DNA of 64,000 nt from Heterotrichella gracilis. Taxonomy: Eukaryota; Sar; Xanthophyceae; Tribonematales; Xanthonemataceae. How positions within the stretch are numbered: the first letter of the stretch is position 1; each line of letters begins with the position of its first letter. Both the position numbers and the translations under genes were made by a program. Location: the NCBI GenBank assembly GCA_032358255.1, contig JAULBX010027274.1:62001-126000 (forward strand). The letters are read 5' to 3'. The notes under the pieces were generated by a model that saw only the letters and a program-made list of their open reading frames with translations, did not search any database and was not told the DNA's origin. Positions 12,603 to 23,065 of this stretch are shown piece after piece.

Positions 12603-12970
12603 CTTCTTCCCAAAACCAGCATGGCCCCGCCTATCAACTCATGCTTTTCTTGTAAGTAGTTAAAGGGCTTGGCCTGCCCTTGCTAACCACCCATTCCTGT
12701 CATCCCAATTGCACATGGGGCCCAGCTGCGGCTAAATGTTGCACAGCTTCAGACGTCTGTAAAAAATCCAATAAAGAATTACCACCCCATAAATGATGAA
12801 GGTGAAGCTTCATTTCCCCGCCAAAACCAGCATAGGCCACCCTATCCGCTCAAGCTCTTCTTGTTAGTAGTTGAAGGGCTTGGCCTGCCCTTGCTTGCGG
12901 CCCAGTTTCTATCATCCCACTTGCATGTCGGGGGCAGCTGGGGCAGCACTGTGCGCAACTTTGGGAGCAA
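12603..12970. repeat. ~150-bp tandem duplication at the SGNH gene 3' end
   Basis: 12603-12745 and 12815-12970 share AAAACCAGCAT, CTTCTTGT, AGTAGTT.AAGGGCTTGGC and CATCCCA.TTGCA. The right copy covers the last codons and stop of the SGNH hydrolase, so the left copy is a decayed repeat of the C-terminal coding end placed beyond the stop. Confidence 0.8.
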
Positions 12971-15900
12971 GCAGTTGAATAGGACCTTCATCCCCGGGGC
13001 TGTGGGGTGCAGGAACCCCAGGTCAAACATCCAGGACCTCTGGTACTGCTGCGGGTTCTGCGGGGGTGGAGGGGGATGCTGTTGGTGAAACAGATAAGGA
13101 ACAGCGGGTGCACTAGCAGTACTGCTGTGTCCATGAAGTATTTCCAAGACCTGTGGACGGGGCCCTGTACAGCCGGAAAGCAGCAAGGGTGATGAGTTAC
13201 TAATACGATTGATTTATTATCTTATTGCTCTTGAGAGCAGGTGACCAAAAGGCAACATTGCATTTTAAGGGGGGGAGATCCAAGCAGAATGAAAACAGAT
13301 GAACCCCAATAAGCAAGCAAGGGTGGTGGAAAAAGAGGAGTTCGTAGGCAAGAGCATAGAGAAAACGGTATGCAGGCGTAGCATTACCATTGCCAGAGTT
13401 TTGCTACAACGCCACGCCCTACGCATCACAAATCCTGCATTCCAAGACTCTCCGCCCTCGACAGGGACTAAGGGTTACAATTTGGGGTTTTCTCACCTTC
13501 CCTCCCTTGGAATACAGGAACTGGTTGTAGCATTCCACCCAGGTGTAGCCGAATCGTGCCGCACCCCCCTTAAGGCGCCGGTTCACCTCCAGGATAGTGG
13601 GGCTGTAGCTGTGGGGCAGAGGGGGTAGGAGGTGACTACTAATTTGATCATGTCAAGGTGCGACATGACTCTGTATTTGTCTGTAATTGTGTGACAAATG
13701 AACTACATTACACCAGGATTACATACTTCTGTTGTGATAACTATTACGTCCCGGCATATTATATAATTATATATATAATATGCCGGTGCCTGGCATGAAA
13801 AATAACATTTGCCCAATCCAGCAGTACAGCCAGGTCAGCAATCAGCCTTGCACAGCTTTGTGAGCCCTCAACTAAGAAACCCTGAAAATATCCCTACAAC
13901 CACGAACCCCAAAACCCTGGAAAAACACCCCAAACGCTGACGTGGCACCCACCTACTGGCAGTTACGTCATTGCTGTATGTCCCCCTGGGAAGCACGCTG
14001 ACCAGGAACACATGGGCGCCCCTTAGGCCAGTAATCACCCTTGCACGGCCTTGCGAACCCTTAACGCGAACTGAACACCCTAGGAGAACCCTCAACCTTA
14101 AAGCCCAAAACACTGTGAACGCCATAACATGGCACCCACCTACTGGCAGTGACATCATTGCTGTATGTCCCCCTGGGCAGCACATTGACCAGGAACACAT
14201 GGGCGCCCCCCGTCTGCACCTTCAGCAGCTCGGTAAGCAGCAGTATATGGTCGGTGAGGGTGGTGTTGAGGCCGGGGAGGGGGCGCTGCGGGTGGGGGGT
14301 GGACACGGGGGTGCGATAATGGGTGTGTTTACGGTATTATGGCTTAGGGTTTTTCAACAAATCATACTGATAACAGTTAAAAAACCCGAGAACGAGAAAA
14401 GAGGTGTTCGGGAGTGGGTGGCGGCGGTGGGTCAATGGTGAGGCTGGGGAGGGGGCGCTGCGGTGGGGGGCTGGAGGTGAGGTCATGTGGGCATTAGGGA
14501 GGGGGTGTGGTGGTGGTACGTATGGCGTAGACAGGGGCAGGCAATCAATACAATAAGGAAAAACAACCAAAGAGCACCATCAGTCAGTGCCATTTTTGAA
14601 TTCTGTTCCCTGGCGCATGCCCCCCCACACACCCATTTGAGCAGGTGCGTGTCTTTGGCCCTTGTAAACCATACCTGTTCCTGGTAAACTTTTGTTCACG
14701 AAAATAGCTTTCAGTAACCCGGGGGGTCCTGCTTTGTACATCAACATCCTTGTAAGATTACTTAGCAGCAGGCCCTAAGCCAATAAGCAACACCAGCCTA
14801 ATACTTGTTATCGCCAGGTTTCATGCCCCAGCCGCGCACCCATTTGAGCAGCTGCATGTCGTTGGCACCGATCAGCATGACCGCAGCCTTAAGCTTCATC
14901 TTGGGCGTGATCTCACCATGCAGCAGCCGCCAGGCAAGGTTGGCAGTGGTGTCGCCTGAGCCAAGGGTTCAGATAGTGGGGAAGGTGGGTGGGGAGGGGG
15001 GGGATGCATATTTCGTGATTTTTGCGCCGCCTTCTGGGGGGATGCAAAGGGGCCGGTTAGGGCAAACTTGTTGGCATGAAACAAGTCCCGGCCACCACCT
15101 GTCCACTACGCTGACGCACACCCTTCGCCGCCCACTCGGGTAGCGTAGGTTACAAATGTGATGTATTTTCTTATTAATATGTAATCATGGGTAATTAAAG
15201 ATGTAATACAATACTGTATTCATTGTTTCACCCTCACCATCCTCCCCCACCTCCAAAGACCCCGCTGCTACACCACAGCCACCCCACCAACCCCCCCATA
15301 TCCCCACCAACCCACCCACCTCCTACGCCAAACACATCCGTCCTGGGCACGTGCGCCTTGATGCACTGCTGGTACACCTGCGCATTGTCAAGCATGCCCC
15401 AGTACATGGCACCCACTTGCCCCACATTGGTACCCCGCATGACCTCGAAGATGGAGTCCCCGAAAAATACCAGATCCAGCGGCTGCAGGCATGGGCAAAT
15501 GGTTAAGGGGGCGTAAAAAATACACCAAATTCAGGGGCTGCTGGCAAGGGCACAAACGGTAAGGAGGCCAAAAATTTGCACCATATTTTAAGGGCTGCAG
15601 GCAACGGTGAGAATAGTAAGGGGGCCTTAAAAAACAGAAGATTCAGGTACTCACGCCAACACCTCAAACCCTACTCTGCGCACTGCATTTTTCTAAAGAG
15701 CCTACCTTGCGCAGCGCGTTTGAGTCCGCCACGCTCTTCTTATATTTGGCATGCAGCCCCTGCCACCACAGCTGAGGTTTGCTCACAGCCCACCGAAAGT
15801 CCCACACAAGGGGGCGAACCGCGGGTGGGGGTGGGCGCTTTACCAGCCTCGGAGGGGGGGACTTGGGTGCTGGTTTTGCCTTGGGGGGTGGCCCGCGGCG

Positions 15901-16176
15901 TGGGGGTGGGCGACGTATGGGGGTGGGTCTTGCCTTGGGCGGTGGTGCGGTGCGTGTGGGCGGGCGGCGCGTGGGGATGGGTTTGGGGTTGAAGGGGGCG
16001 ATGGCGGCTGGTTTGGGAGGTGGGGGAGGGCGCTTGGTGGGGGGTGGGAGGTGGATGGTGGGGCTTTGGTGGGGGGTGGGGGATGTGGCGCTGAGGTGGA
16101 GGGTGGAGCACAGGAGGAGGATTTGGAATAGAAGTGCGCGAGGGGGTAACACCCGCTGATTGAAGTGGCCCGCCAT
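12842..16176 (-). CDS. Secreted proline-rich SGNH (GDSL-type) hydrolase
   Basis: Six exons on the minus strand: 15706-16176, 15320-15482, 14840-14955, 14140-14285, 13497-13608, 12842-13057; 407 aa, all phases consistent. Residues 1-31 are a signal peptide (RALLFQILLLCSTLHLSA). Residues ~35-115 are a Pro/Lys/Arg-rich domain with PPP and SPP runs, like hydroxyproline-rich algal wall glycoproteins. The catalytic domain carries block I DLVFFGDSIFE (nucleophile Ser), a glycine in GDTTANL, block III GANDM (Asn), LPRG, and block V DLGFLHPTAPGMK (Asp and His). This set is typical of PAF-acetylhydrolase-like esterases or carbohydrate deacetylases. The substrate is unknown; a role on cell-wall or extracellular-matrix acyl groups is only an inference from the wall-type domain. 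Start is the only ATG that gives a signal peptide. Confidence 0.88.
13751..13786. repeat. AT-rich palindrome in SGNH intron
   Basis: CCGGCATATTATATA and its complement flank a 6-base centre, giving a 36-bp near-perfect palindrome. It lies in intron 4 of the SGNH gene. Possibly a miniature element or extruding AT palindrome; no clear target duplication. Confidence 0.7.
13846..14210 (-). repeat. ~175-bp tandem duplication across SGNH exon 4 end
   Basis: 13846-14022 and 14038-14210 are two copies in direct order. Each holds about 110 bases of intron and 65-70 bases of exon 4 (GAHVFLVxVLPRGTYSNDVTAS). Only the higher-coordinate copy is joined to a complete exon; the other is intronic and keeps the AGTAG|GTGGGT donor. 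Confidence 0.92.
14620..14665 (-). repeat. Decayed copy of SGNH exon 3 3' end
   Basis: On the plus strand CCATTTGAGCAGGTGCGTGTC matches CCATTTGAGCAGCTGCATGTC at 14840-14860, next to the donor. It lies in intron 3. The copy supports the chosen donor (TGG|GTGCGC). Confidence 0.75.
15470..15640 (-). repeat. Three tandem ~55-bp repeats at SGNH exon 2 acceptor
   Basis: Three units read GGCTGCAGGCANGGGCANANGGTAAGGGGGCNTAAAAAAT.. at about 15480, 15535 and 15593. The first contains the real acceptor, the other two are intronic. Confidence 0.8.
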
Positions 16177-18384
16177 GTTGCCAGCTAAGCTTGTAATCAA
16201 TTGAAGCTGAAATTGAAGGCTTAGAGCTGGCTGTGGACACCCTGGAAGGTCCTGTTGAACCCTATGAAACCCTACTCCATTCTTGGCGTAGGGCTTTGGT
16301 GTGCGGCCATGGGTGGCCACCCAAGGGCGCGGCAGCCAAGCCCTAAACCCTACGCCCTGCCAGGCTTGCGGCTGCCGTGGCTGCCTGGCTGGTGGGTGGC
16401 CTTGCTGGTGTGGGTTGGTGCGCTGTGGCGGAAGGCGTGGTGGAGTGTGTGGCGGAAGGTGTGCTGCGCTGCCCTTTTACGTGGTGCAGCCCTTGAGGGC
16501 CTTTCCACTGGTGGCTGTGTGTGCTGCTGGCTGCTGCCCTGTCCCTAAGGCCCTACATAAGGGTTTTGAGGGTTGAGCTTGTAAGGGTTGAGCCCTCATC
16601 GACAGCCTGTGACTGGGCTGCTGCGTCCCTGCTGCGTCCCTCGTATGGGGTTTCAAGGGTCGATCAGTGGACAACCCTTGGTTACCCTACAAGGGTTTGA
16701 GCGGGCTGCTGCGTCAGGCTGAGAGGTTCCATGCTGCAGCTATTAGTGAGGCCTGTACAGCAAGCGTTGGTGCGTGAGAAGAGGAGGACGATTTACGCAC
16801 CTAGGCTGGAGGCATATATGACTAAGCACCTTCAATTTAAAGGAGTATTCACATGACTAAACTACTGTTTGGCCAACAGCTGAGTGCGCTACTGCGGTGG
16901 CTGGCTGTTGTAACAGCTGTCAGCACGGAAAGGCTGCTATCTACAGCCCTTACCCCACCGCAGCCCAGTGCGTTGCTCTTCCCTGGCGGGTGGACAGCGA
17001 TTTGGTATGTGTGTGTCTACACAGGTGGCACACATGTACGCACCCACAATACAAACACAAGCCCCTCCGCATGACCGCCATAGGCGTTTGTGGGCAAGCG
17101 ATAAGCAACAACGCCGCGAGGCAGGATCGCGGCAAGCGTAGCGAATAGCCCAGTACGTCGCGTGCAAGCGTGGGTGTGCAAGTGCGAGGCAAAGCATGGG
17201 GGTTGCCAGCCGGAACCACAACTGTGCCCTATTGCGACATGGCCAGGACTGCGCGGCTCCTCGAGGTCTATATGCTATGTTCTACCTCGCATGAAGTACT
17301 AACCCCGTGCATTTCGGACTTGGGTTGCACTGGCCCCTCACCCCCCCAGGTTTGTAACGCACTGCTCCACATATACATGCATACTGCACCGGTTTTACCA
17401 AAGAAAGCAGATCTGCACACCTCACCTCGCAGCCATTTTTGATGGGGACCTACAACATAACCAGCTCGTGCGTTCCATTGACATTGGCAGGGGCCAAAAG
17501 GCAAGGTTGTGGTTCGTACCCCCTCTGAAAGTGCAGCGTTCCCCCTCCAATGCGCCAACGTGGGAGCCAACTGACCGGCCTCGACGCTACGGCTTCAGCC
17601 GCGACTGTTTCGTCAAACTGATATTAAAAGTTTCGGTGCTCAAGGCCATGATATTTGGGCGCGCTGTATATATCCTGGGGGCGTTCACAGTCCGACTTTG
17701 AAAAGTTGCACCGCCACTCGAGCGCCTGCTGCTGTTGGGGACAGCAGACAGTGCCAGCTGGAATGTTGTCCTCCCCGTACTATATAGTGTATACATATGT
17801 ATCCATACTATACGCTCCCAGAAAGAAGAAAGAAAGAAACAAAACGCCCCCACACACGAAAGGATTACATATAGTGGTGCAGTGAGTGGTGATCACCAGT
17901 ATATCCCCACCCCCCATTCTGCCCCAGATGCCATGGTGTGCATGCCTCACCGCACTGTGGGACACCTTGGGCGGCTGTACAACACTGGGCCCAAGCGTAC
18001 TACGTTAGGCGGTGCACTGCACCCTGCGAGCGCTTGCGGAGGCTTGGCATGGTTGACATTGTCCCACACGCACCTTCTCCCACACACCGAGCCAACGGCA
18101 AGAAAGAAGGAAAAAACAACAATGAAAGCACTTGAAAGCCAACGTAGTTTGGGTGGAACCACAGCAGGGCAGCCCCTCATGTATCACTTCAGAGTGACAG
18201 TTTAGCGGTGAAATCCGCTGCATGTCGCTGCATGTCCTGCCAGGATGAAATGCCCCCAGGCCCACCACACCACACAAGTCCTCTCCTCCCAAACACGCCC
18301 ACCCCTACCCCCCTACCCCTCCCCCAGCCTCCAGGCTGGACTCTCTAGGGTTTAGGGTTTATCCCCCTGCCCAGCCACCTCCCT
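16177..18384. other. Intergenic, no gene assigned
   Basis: 2.2 kb between the SGNH gene start and the XAP5 stop, both on the minus strand. Open frames on either strand have no recognisable family. It includes an (AGAA)n run with adjacent CAAAACGCCCCC at 17821-17852, which matches the inverted string at 40564-40602, and another purine run at 18100-18120. Confidence 0.45.
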
Positions 18385-21300
18385 CTACGCCTGCATGAGC
18401 CCCTGGGGATCAAACGCCTCCCAGCGCGACGCCGGGAAGATGTGCTTGTTGCGGTCGTACCAGTGGCGCTGCACCACCTTGCCAGCATGGGAGTCGGCGG
18501 TTGCTCGCCGCGCATCTCCCTCCAGTCGCACGTCATCATGTACGTCGAACTGGAACAGGGGCCCCGACTTGCCCTTCACCTGCAGGGGGTGGGGGGTGGG
18601 GGCAAAAATGTTGATATTTGATACAGATTTTTTTTGTTAAAACTTTAGAGGTGTAAAATGATTTATTAATAAAATCTACGGTTAGTTATTTTATCATATG
18701 GGGTGATGTGGGGTGGAGGGCGCCGGTGTGTGCAACATTGTGGGGCGTGCAGTTGGTTACATGGGTTCCATGCATGGGGTGCGGGGGGCAAAATTAGTAT
18801 GTACCGGTGTGGAAATGACAACCAGTGGCTAGGTGGGGGGTCCACCAGAGGGGGAGGAGGGGTGCGGGTGGAATTGTGAAGGTGCGGTGCAGAGCTCCGC
18901 ATCAAACAGTGCGCCGGGAATACATACGGCACAGCCTGGCATACAGCAGCAGCAACAGACACTGCAGTCGATTTAAATGGTTTAAGCAGGAGATTGTTGA
19001 CAGGCCACACGTGTGTGATTGTGTGTGTTACGCCCCACCTTATTTACAATGAGGTCGTAGAATGAAATGCCATGTGGCAACACAAGGTCCTCCTTGATGT
19101 AAGGGTTTGAGTAGGGGTACTTAAAAGCAGGGTTTGTTCCTGCGGGTGGCAGGGCGACTGTGGGGCGCGCCTTGTTCACGATGAGGTCGTAGAATGAGAT
19201 GCCATGTGGCAGCACAAGGTCCTCCTTGATTAAGGGTTTTGAGTAGGGATTTCAAAATTTACGGGTGGCAGGGCAACTGTGGGGCGTACCTTGTTCACGA
19301 TGAGGTCGTAGAATGATATGCCATGTGGCAGCATGAGGTCCTCCTTGATGTAGATGAGGTTGCCCACAGAGGTGTTCCTGCGCCAGGCCGCGGAAAAGGC
19401 TACATTGGTGGGGAACAAAGTTGTGCCAGAAAGCGCATTTGCGAGCAGCGCAGGTTTTTCAAGCTCATGCATCCACGTAGACGAGGTTGCACACAGGGGT
19501 GTGCCGCACATGACCAAATTCCATGAGCCTTTTCCATAGATTTCCATCATAACCAGGCTCCCAACCTGAGACCCCGAACTCCGGCGCCAGGGCCTAGCAC
19601 TATTGAAACATGTGCCATTTCCCAAATGCCAACAACTTACATAAAATTTCACCCAGGGCAGGGCCCCCCTAAGCTCCCTGAACTCCAGCGCAGGGCCTTA
19701 TATATTTCCGAAAATTTGCCAATTCTTAAATGCCAATGTTTTACACATTAATTTATTATTTCACCCAAGGTCCCCACCTGAGCTCCCTAAATTCCGGTGT
19801 CAGCTGCTCCCTGACCGCCTTGAGGAAGTCCCCTATCGTGTCCCCCTTGCGCACCGTCACCTGGCGCCGGTTGCCGATGCCGTTCCAGTAGCTGTAGGTG
19901 ATGGCAAGGGGCTCGTTCTTGATGGCCTGAATGTACAGATTGTCTCTGAGACACGTAAGGTGGGGAGCCTGGTAATGATGGAAATCCATGGAAACAGCTC
20001 ATGGAATTTGGTAAGAAAGATGGTGATCAGAAACACTCTTGACATTCTTGACATTCAGGCCATCATAGAGTGTTTCTGAGAGGTTTTCGATCACCATCTT
20101 TCTTGTAACAAAGGTCTGCTGTTTGTCATCGTTGACCAAAAATCTTCCAGTGTCTGTGGGGGGCTTGACCAGGGGCTCATTCAACATCACTGCAAACCCT
20201 AATCAAGCCTTACCAGGTCAACTGCAAACCCTAGACCCAAACCCTGCCAGCCGCCTCAGCTCCCACTCCTCCTTCAGCTGCTGGCGCATGTCCTCGACCT
20301 CGCGCTCACAATCAACAAACCCTACCCCCAAGCTCTACCACTGGCGCAGCTCCCACCATTTCTTCCGCGTATACCCCAGGCACAACCCTACCGGCTGCAT
20401 TTCGGACACCCCACACAGCAAACCCTAGACCCAAACCCTACCAGCTGCCGCAGCTCCCACTCCTTCTTCAGCTGTTGCCGCATGTCCTCGGTTTGGCGCT
20501 CCCGATCGGCATCGGGCAGAAAATCCGTGTCCACGGTGGGGTCCTTCCCCAGTTTACCGAGCTTGTTGTCGTTCCCTGGGGACAGCAGGGGGCAGGTGTT
20601 TAGGGCTTCTAGGGTCAAGTGCTTATGGAGTCCAGTGGCATCTGGGGATTGCAGGGAGCGTGCACACATTGAATGGGCACACTGGCTGGCATGTATTTAG
20701 GGCTCAGATTCATTGCAAGCCGGTGGCACAGCGGGGGTCTTCCCCGATTTCTCATGCATGCTGTTGACCCTTGAGGACATGCAGGGTGGTGTGTGTGAAT
20801 GGGTGCACTGGCTATATGTGGCTGGATGCGTCCCCCCGGCTGGTGTGTGCCCAACCCCAAAGTCCATGCTGACAAAGTAACATGTTTGCAAGCCCTTGAA
20901 CCCTAAGCTAAGGTGTGCACCTACGTATGTCCACCCCCACCCCCACTTGCATGCGCACCATTTTTCGACGTGCTGGGCTGTGGCGCCGTCCCCTCCCCCT
21001 CCCCTTCCCCCTCGCCCTCCTCCTCCCCCCCGTCGTCCTCCACAAATGACAGCTTGGCCTTGAGGGCTGCGGCCTTGGCCTTGCGGGCCTTCTTCGCATC
21101 CCGCTCCTGCATACCGGGTGCCCAGGCTTTTTAGAAAAAACCTTTCAACCACATAAAGTTGCCGTTGTGCATCCTCAGATACATGCGCGCCAACTAGACT
21201 GCTGCCTCCCATTGGTACACACGTGGCGCATCTTCTCCTCCTCTACCCTATCCTATATCATTGCCTTTTCCCACATTAACCCTAACACAAAACCCTAGGC

Positions 21301-22332
21301 TCCACGCACCGACTTGGCTGCTGCCTCCGCCTCCCCCTTGTGGCGCAGTTTCTCCTCCTCTGTCCAATACTATATCTTGCCTCAACCTCTCGAAAAACCC
21401 TAGGCCGCCACACACCGACTTGGCTGCTGCCTCCGCCTCCCGCTTGTAAACATTCGCCGCAGCTTCTCCTCCTCTAGATCCTTCCAATCTATATTTTTAC
21501 CATGCTCCTCGATAAACCCTGATGCAAAAACCTAGCACGCAATACCCTAGGCCGGCACGCACCGACTTGGCTGCTGCCTCCGCCTCCCGCTTGTGCCGTA
21601 GTTTCTCCTCCTCTATTCGGTCCTGTATCGTTGCCTTCTTTTCAACAAACTCTGCCCGGGTGACCAGCCCCACTGTCTCGATCTTGAACGCATTCTCAAG
21701 AACCTAGGGTGGGCAGGGATTAGGGTTTGGGGTGTGGAGTGTGGGCTTTAGGGTTGCGCCTTGAGGACTTGGACACCGGGTGACGTGATGGACTTAGGGG
21801 TAGAGTATGGCACTGCAGGAATAGTACGAGTCGTGCGTAGGAAGGGCTGGAAGGTGCCAACCTGTGCAAGGGTGACCGCCAGTCTGGCAGCAACAGCGGA
21901 ATGCATGTGATGCGACACTTGGCCAGGTAAGGATCTTCGCAGGGCTAGTACAAAATAACATGCAGGGTGTGTAGAAGGTAGATTGGTGGTGATGTTGGTG
22001 GTGTCTTGCGTATGGGATGTTGGGTGGTGCCATATGCATACAATGCCATATGCATACATTGCCATATGCATGCATATGCGGCTGCCTAATAGGGACACCG
22101 CAACCCGTCGTAAACTTGTCGTAAGGGGTGTAATGTCTCCCAAACAATATGCATGTGAGCGACTTGCCTCGCTCGAGCCCGCCCCAAACTGGCGCAGCCC
22201 TGCAGCGTTCACGTTCGCTTCTGATTGCTTCTTGAACTCCTCAAACTTCCTCTTCTCCTCTGCTCGCTCCTTCTCCTGCCGTGCTATCCGCCGCTTGTCG
22301 TCGTTGTTCCCCACATACCCTTGCAACCCCAT
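18385..22332 (-). CDS. XCT: XAP5 domain protein (XCT / FAM50A homologue)
   Basis: Seven exons on the minus strand: 22168-22332, 21563-21703, 20959-21106, 20442-20575, 19778-19926, 19290-19377, 18385-18579; 339 aa, close to Arabidopsis XCT (about 337). The N-terminal half is a charged coiled-coil ([20 protein letters not shown]) with a basic run and an acidic [12 protein letters not shown] stretch. The C-terminal XAP5 domain is well conserved: [76 protein letters not shown] and DESHAGKVVxRHWY-like [23 protein letters not shown]. Family members are nuclear and associate with the spliceosome; XCT affects light and clock responses and small RNA production in plants. Intron 1 uses a GC-AG splice pair (GAG|GCAAGT). 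Divergently arranged with the importin/patatin gene. Confidence 0.94.
19030..19240 (-). repeat. Two decayed copies of XAP5 exon 6 3' end
   Basis: Segments at about 19030-19105 and 19155-19235 repeat 19278-19355: GTTCACGATGAGGTCGTAGAATG, CCATGTGGCA and AGGTCCTCCTTGAT on the plus strand. Each keeps the donor context. Period about 120-125 bases; both in intron 6. Confidence 0.92.
20011..20107. repeat. Imperfect inverted repeat in XAP5 intron 4
   Basis: Left arm 20011-20039 and right arm about 20068-20107 are complementary (AAGAAAGATGGTGATC and AGAAACACTCT blocks), the right arm having an 11-base insertion between blocks. It could form a ~30-bp hairpin. Possibly a decayed miniature inverted-repeat element. 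Confidence 0.75.
20205..20375 (-). repeat. Two decayed copies of XAP5 exon 4 3' end
   Basis: 20230-20310 repeats 20424-20505 (CAAACCCTAGACCCAAACCCT, GCCGCAGCTCCCACTCCT-like, TTCAGCTG.TG.CGCATGTCCTCG). A shorter copy is at 20335-20375. Both lie in intron 4. Confidence 0.88.
21225..21505 (-). repeat. Three decayed copies of XAP5 exon 2 3' end
   Basis: Copies at about 21225-21283, 21307-21385 and 21412-21500, with the real exon end at 21555-21650. Shared plus-strand blocks: ACCGACTTGGCTGCTGCCTC, CGCCTCC.CTTGT, TTTCTCCTCCTCT and CCT.TAT. The four units make a short ladder with a spacing near 105-140 bases, all but one intronic. Confidence 0.93.
22020..22080. repeat. GCCATATGCATAC tandem repeat
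   Basis: Three to four near-identical units of about 16 bases (CCATATGCATACAATG) in intron 1 of XAP5, ending in an alternating ATGCATGCATATGC run. Confidence 0.8.
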
Positions 22333-23065
22333 GGTGGTGTATTCAACTCAAGCAAAATGCTGTTGAGTTGCGGTCTGCCCAGAGGGTTGATAGTGCACCC
22401 GATGCGTGGTATAGTGAGGCAACAGTGTCGATGGTATTACATCGAGTAACCGGGCCACTGGCAAGCTGCAACTGGGTTGACTGCCGCTCAGACTCAGTGG
22501 AGAGGTGAAAGCCAGTCCACTTGTACTGAGAATCCTAGGTGTCAATTTCTACTTTTCCTGGGCAATGCAACGTTTGCTGGACACGCTGATTGATAAACTC
22601 CTTTGTTGCTTCTTCAAAACTGGAATTGTATATTTAACCCGTTGGTTCCTCTGTCCTCAGTCAAATAACTAAACCCTGTGGGACCCAAGATACGTGCCAC
22701 TTCCACGCAGCGCTAGTCTTGCATATATTGACGACTGCCTTTACGTACCCTTTTCCACGCAGCCGATGCGTCTAGAGATACAACCACTCAAGAAGCAAAC
22801 CTTGCGGTGCTCAACGTTATTGTGCCAAGCACCTTTTGTGCACTATTAATCTTTTGCACCATTTTGGAACACACTTTTTAAGAGACCCCCGACGGTCCAT
22901 ATCAGGCAGTCTTGTATCTGATACAGCAGGAAGGGCATACCCCAACGATTGTAACGCCCTGTTCTTGCCCTGAGCAAGAACTGTGCTGGGCTGATAGCAC
23001 AGGGGCATCATCTGAACTGCTGTTGATACAATTCTGGTGAGGCCCACAAAAAAAGTGGGCCAAGG
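22333..23065. promoter_or_regulatory. Divergent XAP5 / importin-patatin spacer
   Basis: 733 bases between two divergent start codons; it must hold both promoters and 5' UTRs. I recognise no TATA or known box with confidence. Confidence 0.5.

Larger units (their letters stand above)
10217..12841. other. Upstream region of DUF3054-like gene, no gene assigned
   Basis: This 2.6 kb lies between the start of the DUF3054-like gene and the 3' end of the SGNH gene. It holds repeats: CCCTA..AGGGT blocks at about 10370-10650, an inverted pair at 10410-10482, a dispersed repeat at 11890-12012 and the first half of a ~150-bp tandem duplication at 12603-12745. The strand-minus segment 10640-10757 is open and GC-rich but I see no family. 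Confidence 0.45.

Noticed and set aside
14837-14955. SGNH exon 3 donor further downstream at GGCGATAACAA|GTATTA
   Set aside because: It breaks frame with exon 4; the TGG|GTGCGC donor keeps phase and is also the site copied at 14620-14665.
15664-16160. Gly/Trp-rich open frames on the plus strand opposite the SGNH first exon
   Set aside because: Complement of the proline-rich coding region; no similarity and no consistent splice context.
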